Source: Gemella morbillorum (lineage in GTDB: Bacteria > Bacillota > Bacilli > Staphylococcales > Gemellaceae). Taken from it: DNA of 64,000 bases. Numbering within the stretch: position 1 is the stretch's first letter; every line of letters starts with the position of its first letter. Shown in pieces: positions 55,194 through 64,000 of the stretch. Location of the stretch: the NCBI RefSeq assembly GCF_900476045.1, contig NZ_LS483440.1:806001-870000 (forward strand), written 5' to 3'. The notes beneath the pieces are model-generated. The model was not told the origin of the DNA, searched no databases, and saw only the letters and a list, made by a program, of their open reading frames with translations. Made by a program: the position numbers and the translations under genes.

Positions 55194-57557
55194 ATGTATG
55201 CAGAGATTATAGTTGATGTAAATAATCATAATGTTAATCAAAGTTTTTATTATATAATTCCAAAAGAATTTGAAAATGAAGATATAGTAGGTTATCGAGT
55301 TGAAGTACCGTTCGGAACAAGAATAGTACAAGGATATGTAACGAATATATTTGAAACATACACAGGAAATGCAGATTTATCAAAGTTTAAATATATTAAA
55401 AAATTAAAAGATAACTTTCCAGTTTTTACTAAAGAGATGTTGTTGTTATCTAAAATTATGGCAGAAGAACTTTTTTGTACAAGAATACAAGTGTTGGAAA
55501 CTATGATACCAACTATTTTTAAAAATAAATATATTGAATACTATGAGTTATTAGATGGAAATAAAACTTTGCTCTTGGATTACAAAAAATATTTCAATGC
55601 TGAAGATTTAATTGAAAAGAAAAAATTTGAAAAAATTTTCACTGTTGAGCAAATAGGCTACTTAATATCATTAAAGGCAATAAGACTAATAAGTAAAATT
55701 AAAGAAAGAAATAATAAAACTACTGAACGTTATTTAGTCTTAAATGATTTTAAAAATAAGAAATTAACTACTAAACAGAAAATTCTAATCGATTATCTTT
55801 TAGCGCACAATAAAATTAAGATATCTGATGTTAAACAAAAGCTTAATATAGGGACTAGTGTCATAAAAAAATTAATAGATAGTAGCACATTAACCGTAAT
55901 AGAAGAAGATGAAGAATTACATATTAATTCTTCAATAATGACTAATACTAACAATCTTAGTATTTATCAAAAAGATGTATATGATAAAATTTCCCGAAAT
56001 TTTAGTGGAAAAAAATTTAATGAGTATTTATTACATGGTGTTACTGGATCAGGTAAAACAGAGATATATATTAGATTAGTTGAGAATATTTTGATACAAA
56101 ATAAAGAAGCTATAGTACTTGTCCCAGAAATAATTTTAACACCTCAAATAGAAAAAAAATTCAGAGGTATCTTCGGAGATAATATCGCCGTATTACATTC
56201 GCGTTTGTCAACACGCGAGAAATACTACGAGTGGAAAAAAATTCGTGACGGGAAAGTTAAAATTTGTTTAGGAACACGTTCAGCTATTTTTGCCCCTTTT
56301 CAAAATCTTGGTTTAATTATTATTGATGAAGAACATGAAAATAGTTATAAACAAACAGATTCTCCTAGATATGATGCAAAAGATATAGCTAAAAAGCGTG
56401 GGGTATACAATAAATGCAGTGTAATTTATGCTAGTGCGACTCCATCTATTGATTTGTATTACAACTTTAAACAAAAAAATGTCGATAATATACTAACACT
56501 TTCTCATAGATTTAATAATAAGTTACCAAAAATTTCTGTTATTCATAACGATAACAAAGAGGAAGTTATTTCTCTAAAATTATTAGAAAAAATACGTGAA
56601 AAGCTAGACGCAAAAGAGCAAATTTTATTACTTATTAACAAACGTGGATATACCAATTTTATTCGCTGTTACTTATGCGGACATCTATACAAATGCCCTA
56701 ATTGCGATATAAGCTTAAATTATCATAAATACGATAATTCATTACATTGTCATTTTTGTGGGTACCATGAGAAAATTTCAAATATAAAAAAATGTTGCTC
56801 TAATCCAGAACTGGTTGCCGGGAATTTTGGCATCCAAAAAGTAGAAGAGTACTTACTAGAAAAAATTCCTGAATTAAGAATAATACGTATGGATTCAGAT
56901 ACAACAACCAGAAAAGGTTCGTATGAAAAACTACTAACAAATTTCAAAGAACATAAAGCAGATTTATTACTAGGAACACAAATGATTTCTAAGGGATTAG
57001 ATTTTCCTAATATTACTTTAGTAGGAGTCTTATCTATTGATGGTCTTATGGCTATTCCAAGCTTTAAAGCAAACGAAAAACTCTTTCAATTATTGGTGCA
57101 AACAGCAGGTCGAGCAGGAAGAAGCGATAAAGAAGGAGAAGTGGTCTTCCAAACTAATATATCAAGCAATATCATAGATTACGCTATCAAGCAAAGTTAT
57201 TTAGATTTTTATAAATATGAAGTAAATAGACGGAAACTCATAAATTATCCACCTTTTTGTAAAATATCATTTATTACTATTAAAGGGTACGATGAAAAAA
57301 AAGTCGAATATGCCGCAAAGACTATTTACAATTTTTTAAGAGAAAAAAATAAAACTTTAGATATCTTAGGTCCAAATAGAAATGTATTTTATAAAATAAA
57401 TAATGAATATAAATATAATGTAGCTGTAAAATATCAAGAGGATGAGTATAAACAACTGTATCCACTTTTAAAATATATAAACAATTATTTTGCAGATAGT
57501 TTTTCTACTGAAAAAATAACGATAACTATTGACAATTTTGCGCAAGATTATATCTAA
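55194..57557 (+). CDS. priA: Primosomal protein N' (replication restart helicase PriA)
   Basis: PriA reloads the replisome at stalled forks. The 787-residue protein has the 3'-end-binding N-domain (EIIVDVNNHNVNQSFYYII), Walker A GVTGSGKTEIY near 282, IIIDEEHENSYKQ, the zinc-binding Cys pairs (CYLCGHLYKCPNC, CHFC and others) near 490-540, and the helicase end QTAGRAGRSDKEGEV. AAGGAGG precedes the ATG. def/fmt/rsmB, common after priA, are not here. Confidence 0.96.
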   Translation: MYAEIIVDVNNHNVNQSFYYIIPKEFENEDIVGYRVEVPFGTRIVQGYVTNIFETYTGNADLSKFKYIKKLKDNFPVFTKEMLLLSKIMAEELFCTRIQVLETMIPTIFKNKYIEYYELLDGNKTLLLDYKKYFNAEDLIEKKKFEKIFTVEQIGYLISLKAIRLISKIKERNNKTTERYLVLNDFKNKKLTTKQKILIDYLLAHNKIKISDVKQKLNIGTSVIKKLIDSSTLTVIEEDEELHINSSIMTNTNNLSIYQKDVYDKISRNFSGKKFNEYLLHGVTGSGKTEIYIRLVENILIQNKEAIVLVPEIILTPQIEKKFRGIFGDNIAVLHSRLSTREKYYEWKKIRDGKVKICLGTRSAIFAPFQNLGLIIIDEEHENSYKQTDSPRYDAKDIAKKRGVYNKCSVIYASATPSIDLYYNFKQKNVDNILTLSHRFNNKLPKISVIHNDNKEEVISLKLLEKIREKLDAKEQILLLINKRGYTNFIRCYLCGHLYKCPNCDISLNYHKYDNSLHCHFCGYHEKISNIKKCCSNPELVAGNFGIQKVEEYLLEKIPELRIIRMDSDTTTRKGSYEKLLTNFKEHKADLLLGTQMISKGLDFPNITLVGVLSIDGLMAIPSFKANEKLFQLLVQTAGRAGRSDKEGEVVFQTNISSNIIDYAIKQSYLDFYKYEVNRRKLINYPPFCKISFITIKGYDEKKVEYAAKTIYNFLREKNKTLDILGPNRNVFYKINNEYKYNVAVKYQEDEYKQLYPLLKYINNYFADSFSTEKITITIDNFAQDYI

Positions 57558-57566
57558 CTGAATAAT

Positions 57567-57603
57567 AAAAAAAGGCGAGCTAATAAATTAGCTTCGCCTT
57601 TTT
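57567..57603 (+). terminator. Terminator after priA
   Basis: AAAAAGGCGAGCTAAT and ATTAGCTTCGCCTTTTT pair with one mismatch, with a 2-base-plus loop and a T-run. Confidence 0.92.
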
Positions 57604-57627
57604 CACACAATAAAACACCTCAAAAGT

Positions 57628-57656
57628 TTGAAAAAAACGCGGTTTTATCGTATAAT
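57628..57656 (+). promoter_or_regulatory. Promoter of the ylxM-ffh-era operon
   Basis: TTGAAA at 57628-57633 and TATAAT at 57651-57656, 17-bp spacing. No terminator is visible between here and the end of the window, so the operon may reach ftsK. Confidence 0.75.
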
Positions 57657-57693
57657 ATAAAGATATAGATTTATATTTTACTGGAGGAAGATT

Positions 57694-58017
57694 GTGGAAA
57701 TAGAACAGATTATAAAAGTTTCACAACTTTATGACTTTTACTCTGAATTATTAAGTCAAAAACAAAAACAGTACTTGAATGATTACTTTTTTAATGACTT
57801 ATCTCTTACAGAGATTTCGGAAAATTATGAGATATCAAAACAAGCAGTTTCTAATAATATTAAAAGAACAATAATAGAATTAGAACAATTTGAAGAAAAA
57901 TTAAATTTAATTAAATTAAATAATGAAAGGTTATTTTTATTAAATGAAATTAGAAAATTAACTGATAATGAAGAAATATTAGATTACATTGAGCAGTTAA
58001 GTAAATTAGAAAACTAG
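57694..58017 (+). CDS. ylxM: YlxM family HTH protein (putative SRP regulator)
   Basis: The 107-residue protein has a sigma-4-like helix-turn-helix: SELLSQKQKQYLNDYFFNDL, then SLTEISENYEISKQAVSNNIKR. YlxM genes precede ffh in many Firmicutes and the protein can bind SRP components in streptococci. Start is GTG with TGGAGGAAG upstream. It lies 11 bases before ffh. Confidence 0.93.
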   Translation: MEIEQIIKVSQLYDFYSELLSQKQKQYLNDYFFNDLSLTEISENYEISKQAVSNNIKRTIIELEQFEEKLNLIKLNNERLFLLNEIRKLTDNEEILDYIEQLSKLEN

Positions 58018-58028
58018 GAGAGTGTTGT

Positions 58029-59381
58029 ATGGCATTTGAAAATTTATCAGAAAGATTGCAAAATACTATTGCAAAATTAACAGGAAAAGGAAAGGTATCT
58101 GAAGCTGATGTTAAAGAAATGATGCGAGAAGTTCGTCTTGCATTATTAGAAGCTGATGTTAATTTTAAAGTAGTAAAAGACTTTGTTAAAAAAATAAGTG
58201 AACGTGCAGTAGGGACAGAAGTTATGAAATCACTAACTCCTGCTCAACAAATTGTCAAGATTGTTAATGAAGAGTTGATAGAATTACTTGGTGGTACTAA
58301 TGTTGAACTTAACCAAGGTGGGAAAATTACAACAACTATGATGGTTGGACTTCAAGGTGCAGGGAAAACTACTACTGCAGGGAAACTTGCACTTAAAGTT
58401 AAAAAAACTATGAAGAAAAAACCGCTTCTTATTGCAGCCGATGTTTATCGTCCTGCTGCTGTTCAACAACTTAAAACTCTTGGAAAACAATTAGACATAG
58501 AAGTTTTTTACGTTGACAAAGATCCAGTTGACATTGTTAAAGAAGGTTTAGAGTTCGCTCGAGAACATTACTATAATTATGTTATTATAGATACTGCAGG
58601 GCGTCTTCATATTGATGAACTGCTTATGGATGAATTAAAAGATATAAAATCAGCAGTAAATCCAGATGAAATTCTACTTGTTGTGGATGCAATGATAGGG
58701 CAAGAAGCTGTCAATATCGCAACATCATTCGATGAACAGTTGGATATTACAGGTCTTGTTCTTACAAAACTTGATGGTGATACTCGTGGTGGAGCAGCAT
58801 TGTCTATTAAATCAATTACTGGAAAACCTATTAAGTTAGTAGGTATGGGTGAGAAAATGAATGACCTTGAGTTATTCCACCCAGAACGTATGGCATCACG
58901 TATTTTAGGTATGGGCGATGTTCTTACCCTGATTGAAAAAGCCCAAGCTAATATCGATGAAGATGAAGCAAAAAAAATGCAAGAAAAGTTACTTAATCAA
59001 AGTTTCACATTTGAAGATTTTTTATCACAACTAGAACAGGTTAAAAAATTAGGTAGCTTTAAAGATATTCTTGGAATGATTCCTGGAATGGGAAAAATGA
59101 AAAACATGAATTTGGATGCTGTAGATGAAAAACAATTTGTTTATGTTGAAGCTATCATCAAATCTATGACTATTGAAGAACGTCAAAATCCTGATATTAT
59201 AAATGTACCACGTCGTAAGCGTATTGCTGCTGGTAGTGGACGCCCAATTAGTGAAGTTCATAAACTTATTAAGCAGTTTGAAGAAATGCGTAAAATGATG
59301 AAACAATTTGGTGGTTTAATGAATGATAAATCTAAGAGAAAGGGTCTTGGGAGAATGTTTGGTGGCAAACTTCCATTCTAA
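58029..59381 (+). CDS. ffh: Signal recognition particle protein Ffh
   Basis: Ffh with the SRP RNA delivers ribosomes making membrane proteins to FtsY. The 450-residue GTPase has the N domain, G1 GLQGAGKTTTAGKLA near 106, DVYRPAAVQQLK, DTAGRLHID, TKLDGDTRGGAAL, and a Met-rich M domain with the RNA-binding NVPRRKRIAAGSG. rpsP, which usually follows ffh, is elsewhere in the window; a tRNA methyltransferase gene follows instead. Confidence 0.97.
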   Translation: MAFENLSERLQNTIAKLTGKGKVSEADVKEMMREVRLALLEADVNFKVVKDFVKKISERAVGTEVMKSLTPAQQIVKIVNEELIELLGGTNVELNQGGKITTTMMVGLQGAGKTTTAGKLALKVKKTMKKKPLLIAADVYRPAAVQQLKTLGKQLDIEVFYVDKDPVDIVKEGLEFAREHYYNYVIIDTAGRLHIDELLMDELKDIKSAVNPDEILLVVDAMIGQEAVNIATSFDEQLDITGLVLTKLDGDTRGGAALSIKSITGKPIKLVGMGEKMNDLELFHPERMASRILGMGDVLTLIEKAQANIDEDEAKKMQEKLLNQSFTFEDFLSQLEQVKKLGSFKDILGMIPGMGKMKNMNLDAVDEKQFVYVEAIIKSMTIEERQNPDIINVPRRKRIAAGSGRPISEVHKLIKQFEEMRKMMKQFGGLMNDKSKRKGLGRMFGGKLPF

Positions 59382-59387
59382 TGTAAT

Positions 59388-59861
59388 ATGAATAATATAG
59401 TTTTATTTCAACCAGAAATTCCTGCAAATACAGGGAATATTGCACGTACTTGTGTAGGTACAAATACAAGGTTGCATTTAATAAGGCCATTAGGTTTTTC
59501 TATTGATGATAAACACGTTAAACGAGCTGGTTTGGATTATTGGGAACATCTAGACCTAATAGTTTGGGATAGTTTTGATGAGTTTTTAGAAGCAACTAGC
59601 GATAAAAATTATTTTTTAATAACTAAATTTGGACAAAAAACTTATTCTGATTTTGACTTTTCTAATAAAAACGATGAAGAAATCTATTTTATTTTTGGAA
59701 GAGAAACTAAAGGATTACCTAAAGAATTTAGAGAAAAATATAGTGAACAGGCTCTTCGTATCCCTATGAGCGAAAACGTTCGTTCACTTAACTTATCTAA
59801 TACTGCTGCTTTAATAATATATGAAGCACTTAGGCAACAAAATTTTAGCAAATTAAATTAA
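59388..59861 (+). CDS. trmL: tRNA (cytidine(34)-2'-O)-methyltransferase TrmL
   Basis: TrmL methylates the wobble base ribose of leucine tRNAs. The 157-residue SPOUT protein begins [20 protein letters not shown] and has [32 protein letters not shown] and the knot [18 protein letters not shown]. It starts six bases after ffh, without a clear ribosome site, and is probably coupled to it. Confidence 0.94.
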   Translation: MNNIVLFQPEIPANTGNIARTCVGTNTRLHLIRPLGFSIDDKHVKRAGLDYWEHLDLIVWDSFDEFLEATSDKNYFLITKFGQKTYSDFDFSNKNDEEIYFIFGRETKGLPKEFREKYSEQALRIPMSENVRSLNLSNTAALIIYEALRQQNFSKLN

Positions 59862-59920
59862 GTAATAGGAGTAGTCTATTTAGACGATCCCCTATAAACT
59901 TGAAAAACAAGGAGATAATT

Positions 59921-60394
59921 ATGACTTTTGTTGATATTATTGATGACAACAATTTGATTGAAGATACTACGAAAGATATGTTGGTAGAGCTTTTAAAATG
60001 TGCTGCAAAACATGAAAATATTAACACTGAAATCACCGAAATGTCTTTATCTTTTGTAAGTAAAGAAGAAATTCAAGAGATAAATCGTGATTACAGAGGA
60101 AAAGATGTACCTACAGATGTTATATCATTTGCTTTAAACGACGAAATAGAAGATGAAGTTCATATTATAGGATTAGAAGATGAATTTAATTCTATTGGGG
60201 ATATAATAATATGTGTTGATATTGCTCGTGAACAAGCACAAGAATATAATCATAGCTTTGATCGTGAAATTGGATTTTTAGCAGTTCATGGCTTTTTACA
60301 TTTATTAGGTTATGATCATATGAATGAAGAAGATGAAAAAGAGATGTTTGATAAACAAGAAGCGATTCTTGAAGAATTTGGATTAAGGAGATAA
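59921..60394 (+). CDS. ybeY: Endoribonuclease YbeY
   Basis: YbeY is a metal-dependent RNase in rRNA maturation and ribosome quality control. It has the zinc motif in [18 protein letters not shown] near the C-terminus ([11 protein letters not shown]) and [17 protein letters not shown] chose ATG 59921 (MTFVDII; 157 residues), because AAGGAG lies seven bases upstream, over a TTG at 59900. ybeY-era-recO is a conserved block; dgkA and cdd, often between, are missing. Confidence 0.95.
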   Translation: MTFVDIIDDNNLIEDTTKDMLVELLKCAAKHENINTEITEMSLSFVSKEEIQEINRDYRGKDVPTDVISFALNDEIEDEVHIIGLEDEFNSIGDIIICVDIAREQAQEYNHSFDREIGFLAVHGFLHLLGYDHMNEEDEKEMFDKQEAILEEFGLRR

Positions 60395-60396
60395 TT

Positions 60397-61305
60397 ATGT
60401 TTGATGAACAAATAAAAACAGGGTTTGTCACTATTATTGGTAGACCTAATGCAGGAAAGTCTACATTGTTAAATAATATATTAAAACAAAAAATTGCAAT
60501 AATGTCTGATAAACCTCAAACTACACGTAACATAATAAATGGAGTATATACCGACCAAGATTCACAAATTGTCTTTATTGATACACCAGGAATACATAAA
60601 CCTAAACATCGTTTAGGTGATTATATGATGAAGCTTGCTAGTAGTGCTATTCAAGAATCAGAAATAGTTTATCTAATAATCAATGCAGGAGAAAAATTTG
60701 GTCCAGGGGATCAACATTTAATTAATATCGTTAAAGAATTGAATGTGCCAACATTTTTATTAATTAATAAAATAGATTTAATTAGTCCAGAAAAATTGAT
60801 TGAAATTATATCATTTTATAAAGATTTATATGACTTCGTAGAAATCGTTCCTATTTCAGCGTTAAAATCTATTAATGTAGATAATTTATTAAATGTGACT
60901 AAAAAATACCTGCAATTAAGCTATAAAATGTATCCAGATGATGTTATTACTGATTCGCCGGAGTACTTTGTAATTTCTGAATTTATTAGAGAAAAAGTTT
61001 TACAACTTACCAATCAAGAAATACCACATTCTATTGCCGTGATTATAGATAAAATAGAAAAACAAGATGGCAAAAAGAAAAATATTATAGCCACAATTGT
61101 TGTAGAGAGAAAATCTCAAAAAGGTATGATTATCGGAAAACAAGGAAAGATGATTAGAGAAATTGGAACACGAGCACGAAAAGATATTGAAGTCTTATTG
61201 GGAGAAAAAGTATTTCTTGAACTTTGGGTAAAAGTAATCGATAATTGGCGCTCTAAACCAAACCAAATTCGTGATTTAGGTTACAGAGATGATGTCTTCG
61301 ACTAA
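60397..61305 (+). CDS. era: GTPase Era
   Basis: Era binds 16S rRNA near its 3' end in 30S assembly. The 302-residue protein has G1 [12 protein letters not shown] near 15, the switch PQTTRN, G3 [11 protein letters not shown]4 NKIDL and a C-terminal KH domain with [15 protein letters not shown]. The ribosome site is AAGGAG, two bases after ybeY. Its end overlaps recO by 17 bases. Confidence 0.97.
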   Translation: MFDEQIKTGFVTIIGRPNAGKSTLLNNILKQKIAIMSDKPQTTRNIINGVYTDQDSQIVFIDTPGIHKPKHRLGDYMMKLASSAIQESEIVYLIINAGEKFGPGDQHLINIVKELNVPTFLLINKIDLISPEKLIEIISFYKDLYDFVEIVPISALKSINVDNLLNVTKKYLQLSYKMYPDDVITDSPEYFVISEFIREKVLQLTNQEIPHSIAVIIDKIEKQDGKKKNIIATIVVERKSQKGMIIGKQGKMIREIGTRARKDIEVLLGEKVFLELWVKVIDNWRSKPNQIRDLGYRDDVFD

Positions 61306-62020
61306 TAGAAATTTTATCAAAGGTATAATCATAAAAAAAATAAGATATCGTGATTATCATGAAATACTTCATGTTCTTACTGAACATGGAAAAATAGAAA
61401 GTTTTTTTTATGAAAATGTGCATAAAAGCAAAAAAAAAGTTAAAGTTAGTACAGCGAGTGAAGTTACTATTAACTTTTTCTCTACAAGTGGTATGAATAA
61501 AATAACTAATTTAGAAATAGAAAACACATACCAAAATATAGTCTATGATGTACTGAAAAACAGCTATGTTGCTAATATGCTAGAATGTCTTAATTATGGT
61601 ATTGATTCCTCATTTAATTTATATAAATTATTAAAACTTGCCTTAACCTCAATTAATAATGATGTAAGCGAAAAAATAGTATGTTGTTATTTTTTTATGC
61701 AAATATTAAAAGATCACGGCTTTATATTTAAATATCAAAAGACAGACTATGAGTATGTAGGTTATAGTTTTTTAAAAAACAGTTTTGTTGATAAATTTAA
61801 TATCGATTATAGTGTTTTTGGTATTAATGATAATCTTGTCAAGCTAACATATTATATAAGTATAAAAAATATAGATTTTTTAGAAGGTTTAGAGTTAAGT
61901 AACAAAGATTTAATTAAACTTTTTTCTTTCTTTAATCTTTTATTTAAAGAATATATAGGAATCGAAACTAAATCATATAAAAAAATAATGGACCTTGAAG
62001 AAATGTTAAGTTCTAAATAG
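61289..62020 (+). CDS. recO: DNA repair protein RecO
   Basis: RecO works with RecR to load RecA on SSB-covered DNA. The 243-residue protein has the OB-fold start [27 protein letters not shown], cited in part as [11 protein letters not shown], then a helical region. It is weakly conserved, and the usual zinc-binding Cys pairs are absent (only scattered Cys). ATG-ATG at 61289/61292 leaves the exact start open. Position after era supports the call. Confidence 0.88.
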   Translation: MMSSTNRNFIKGIIIKKIRYRDYHEILHVLTEHGKIESFFYENVHKSKKKVKVSTASEVTINFFSTSGMNKITNLEIENTYQNIVYDVLKNSYVANMLECLNYGIDSSFNLYKLLKLALTSINNDVSEKIVCCYFFMQILKDHGFIFKYQKTDYEYVGYSFLKNSFVDKFNIDYSVFGINDNLVKLTYYISIKNIDFLEGLELSNKDLIKLFSFFNLLFKEYIGIETKSYKKIMDLEEMLSSK

Positions 62021-62033
62021 AAAGAGGATTTAA

Positions 62034-62828
62034 ATGAAAAATGCTATAGGCGTATTCGATAGTGGAGTGGGGGGATTAACCGTTGCTAGAGAAATTATGC
62101 GACAACTTCCAAATGAAACTATATATTATTTTGGAGATGTAAAGAACTGTCCTTATGGTGATAAAACCAAAGATGAAATTATAAAAAACACAGAAAAAGC
62201 TGTTGAATTTCTAATTAACCAAGGAGTTAAAATGATTGTTCTTGCTTGTAATACTGCCACTGCAGCAGCTTTAGAATATTTACAAGATAGATATAACTTG
62301 CCGATAATAGGGGTTGTTCAGCCAGGAGCAAGACGTGCGATACAGGCAACAGAAAACAATAATGTTTTAGTACTAGGAACGCAGTTTACAGCAGATTCTA
62401 AAGTTTACGATAAAGAAATAAAAAATATTAATTCTGATATAGTTGTTTATGATAAAGCATGCCCAACTTTTTGTCCTTTTATAGAAGCCGAAGGTAATCT
62501 AGTAGAAGGTGCTACACAAAAGCTTCTTAAAGACGTATTATTTGATACAAAATTATTAGATATAGACACAGTTGTATTAGGTTGCACTCACTATCCAATT
62601 TTAAAAAAAGATATTGAAGAATATTATGGAAACAATATAAAAGTCATATCGTCAGGACATGAAGCGGCGCGTGATGTGAGTACCGTATTAGGTTATGCAA
62701 AACTACTTCAGAAAAAACTTAATAAAACCGATCATAAATTTTTTATTTCAAAAGAAAGTGAACATTTTAATAATATAGCATCTAAATGGTTAAAACATAC
62801 TATTAAAGCTGAAGTAGTAGATATATAG
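62034..62828 (+). CDS. murI: Glutamate racemase
   Basis: MurI makes D-glutamate for peptidoglycan. The 264-residue protein begins NAIGVFDSGVGGLTVAREI, with the first catalytic Cys in VLACNTATAAAL near 74 and the second in VVLGCTHYPIL near 186; YFGDVKNCPYG lies between. AAAGAGGAT precedes the ATG. murI-rdgB is a common pair in Bacilli. Confidence 0.97.
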   Translation: MKNAIGVFDSGVGGLTVAREIMRQLPNETIYYFGDVKNCPYGDKTKDEIIKNTEKAVEFLINQGVKMIVLACNTATAAALEYLQDRYNLPIIGVVQPGARRAIQATENNNVLVLGTQFTADSKVYDKEIKNINSDIVVYDKACPTFCPFIEAEGNLVEGATQKLLKDVLFDTKLLDIDTVVLGCTHYPILKKDIEEYYGNNIKVISSGHEAARDVSTVLGYAKLLQKKLNKTDHKFFISKESEHFNNIASKWLKHTIKAEVVDI

Positions 62829-62846
62829 GAGTAAAAAATAAGAATT

Positions 62847-63431
62847 ATGAAAAATTTAATATTAGCATCAAATAATGCTCATAAAGTAAAAGAAATTAAA
62901 CAAATTTTAACTGATTATAATATTTTAACATTGAAAGAAGTCAATTTTACTGAAGATATTATAGAAGATGGTGATAGTTTTGAAGAAAATGCACTAATCA
63001 AAGCTCGAACTATAGCGAAATATTCTGGGAAAGCTGCTATTGCAGATGATAGTGGTCTCAGTGTTGATAAGTTAAATGGTCGGCCTGGTGTTTATTCAGC
63101 TCGTTATTCTCCAGAACAGACAGATGAAAAAAATATTGAAAAAGTACTTACTGAATTAGCAGGTGAACAATCAAAAGCTAAATTTGTTTCGGTTATCGCT
63201 ATGGTTACACCTGAAGGTGATGAATTTACATTTAGAGGTGAATGTGAAGGAGAAATTATCTTTGAAAAGCGTGGAACTAATGGTTTTGGTTATGATCCCA
63301 TATTTTATGTACCTGAATTAAATAAAACATTCGCTGAAATCTCTTCTGATGAAAAAAATGCAATAAGTCATCGTAAAAAATCTTTAGAAAAATTTGCAAA
63401 ATTTTTAAAAGAGCAAGACAATGAAAACTAA
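62847..63431 (+). CDS. rdgB: XTP/dITP diphosphatase (non-canonical purine NTP pyrophosphatase)
   Basis: RdgB hydrolyses XTP and dITP, so that deaminated purines do not enter nucleic acid. The 194-residue protein has LILASNNAHKVKEIKQIL at the start, EDGDSFEENALIKA, the metal-binding AIADDSGLSVDKLNGRPGVYSAR (cited in part: DDSGLSVD), GTNGFGYDPIFYVPE and SHRKKSLEKF. GGAG lies rather far from the ATG. It overlaps the ferredoxin gene by 11 bases. Confidence 0.95.
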   Translation: MKNLILASNNAHKVKEIKQILTDYNILTLKEVNFTEDIIEDGDSFEENALIKARTIAKYSGKAAIADDSGLSVDKLNGRPGVYSARYSPEQTDEKNIEKVLTELAGEQSKAKFVSVIAMVTPEGDEFTFRGECEGEIIFEKRGTNGFGYDPIFYVPELNKTFAEISSDEKNAISHRKKSLEKFAKFLKEQDNEN

Positions 63432-63630
63432 AGTAGTGAGAGATAATTGTATAGCTTGCGGAAATTGTAACGCAATTTGTCCTGATATATATGATTATGA
63501 TGAAGATGGGATAGCATACTGTCATATTGATAATAATGAAATGACTGAAGAGATAGATGAAGAGTTTAGAAGTTTAGTGCTAGATGCATATAAAAATTGC
63601 CCAACTGAGGCTATTATAGTAGAAGATTAG
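63421..63630 (+). CDS. Ferredoxin, 4Fe-4S type
   Basis: The 69-residue protein has the cluster ligands CIACGNCNAICP near 11-22 and a further Cys in NCPTEAI near 60, which gives one 4Fe-4S cluster in the style of Bacillus ferredoxin. It is strongly acidic. It carries electrons to an unknown partner. Its ATG overlaps the rdgB 3' end by 11 bases; an AAGAGCAAG weak ribosome site lies in rdgB. Confidence 0.92.
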   Translation: MKTKVVRDNCIACGNCNAICPDIYDYDEDGIAYCHIDNNEMTEEIDEEFRSLVLDAYKNCPTEAIIVED

Positions 63631-63646
63631 TAGAAAGGAGAATACA

Positions 63647-64000
63647 TTGAGTACAAAAAAGAAAACAAAAGCTAAAAGTAAATCAAAAACAAAAAAAAGT
63701 ATAAATAAAAAATCGCTTCCTAAACTAACTAAAGAAGCTTATCATGCGATATTTTTTGTTGTAGCAATCGTCATTGTTATTTTTTCTATTCTTCAAATGG
63801 GGGTTATAGGAAGATTTTTTGATTCATTATTTAAGTACTTATTCGGAAATTTTAGTTATATTATATATTTGATGCTTATCGCTGCACCTATTTACTATAT
63901 AATGAATAAAAAATTAAATTCTCCAATAATAGTTGCTAGTTGTTTATTATTTATAGACTTTTTATTCCAATTAATTTTGATTGGTAGCAAAAATTTAGAT
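63647..64000 (+). CDS. ftsK: FtsK/SpoIIIE-type DNA translocase, N-terminal part (cut by window end)
   Basis: A frame opens at TTG 63647, with AAAGGAG ten bases upstream, and stays open for 118 codons to the window end. It starts with a very Lys-rich tail (STKKKTKAKSKSKTKKS), followed by membrane helices near 35-55 (HAIFFVVAIVIVIFSILQMG), 75-92 and 98-114. The GVIGRFFDSLFKYLFGN segment matches the FtsK/SpoIIIE N-terminus. The motor domain is outside the window. FtsK pumps DNA at the septum, normally to bring dif sites to Xer recombinases. Confidence 0.85.
   Translation, partial: MSTKKKTKAKSKSKTKKSINKKSLPKLTKEAYHAIFFVVAIVIVIFSILQMGVIGRFFDSLFKYLFGNFSYIIYLMLIAAPIYYIMNKKLNSPIIVASCLLFIDFLFQLILIGSKNLD

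Overview
The window is AT-rich (about one third G+C by eye) chromosomal DNA of a low-GC Gram-positive bacterium. It carries CodY, GpsB, MurT/GatD, an IreB-like protein, type B L31, FtsK/SpoIIIE and Staphylococcus/Streptococcus-like gene neighbourhoods, with no sporulation genes. This mixture best fits a Gemella-like member of the Bacilli. The genus is an inference from gene content and could not be checked. Nearly all of the window is ordinary core genome. I see no rRNA, tRNA, CRISPR array, insertion sequence or prophage.

Layout. 1-6765: end of the purine operon (purH-purD-purB-fhs), a terminator, then purA as its own unit. 6836-12374: two FtsX-type permeases, an ATPase, a response regulator and a histidine kinase, laid out like the pneumococcal Vex/Vnc locus. 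12401-17149: a nucleoside deoxyribosyltransferase (minus strand), topB, and a cmk-plsC-thioesterase operon. 17313-21934: a NifZ-type cysteine desulfurase with thiI, then trmFO and codY. 21942-24939: hotdog thioesterase, MutX-like NUDIX and a small DUF2929-like membrane protein (all minus), then a CDP-choline-type NUDIX and a DUF1275 membrane protein. 25125-30856: degenerate xerD-like gene-scpA-scpB-rluB-orphan response regulator-murT-gatD operon. 30860-36632: aminotransferase (minus), then clpX-lon-engB. 36655-37673: rpsP and rpmE2 as separate single-gene units. 37786-40362: tdk-prfA-prmC. 40384-41438: an S24/LexA-like repressor divergent from a 37-residue membrane peptide gene. 41553-43036: gpmA and a novel lipoprotein. 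43036-46969: recD2 (minus) and an APC permease. 47110-52784: one long operon nif3-mntR-thyA-folA-degV-ireB-ruvX-DUF1292-mltG. 52867-57603: rsmE-gpsB-coaBC-priA. 57694-end: ylxM-ffh-trmL-ybeY-era-recO-murI-rdgB-ferredoxin-ftsK (cut by the window).

The most interesting locus is 41023-41438. An autocleavable S24-family repressor faces a tiny, previously unlisted membrane-peptide gene. Their two promoters carry the same 13-bp sequence across each -35 box, in mirror orientation. This is the architecture expected of a damage-inducible membrane toxin or division inhibitor (analogous to TisB, YneA or SosA), but the peptide is unlike those I know. A second unexplained signal is a shared element upstream of both rpsP and rpmE2: GTCAA, nine bases, TTGAC and a T-run, at identical distance from the -35. 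Other points: a Xer-like protein lacking several catalytic residues, a ResD/SrrA-like regulator without a kinase, a Fur/PerR-type box between the deoxyribosyltransferase and topB, and operator-like palindromes in front of the nifZ-thiI pair and the APC permease.
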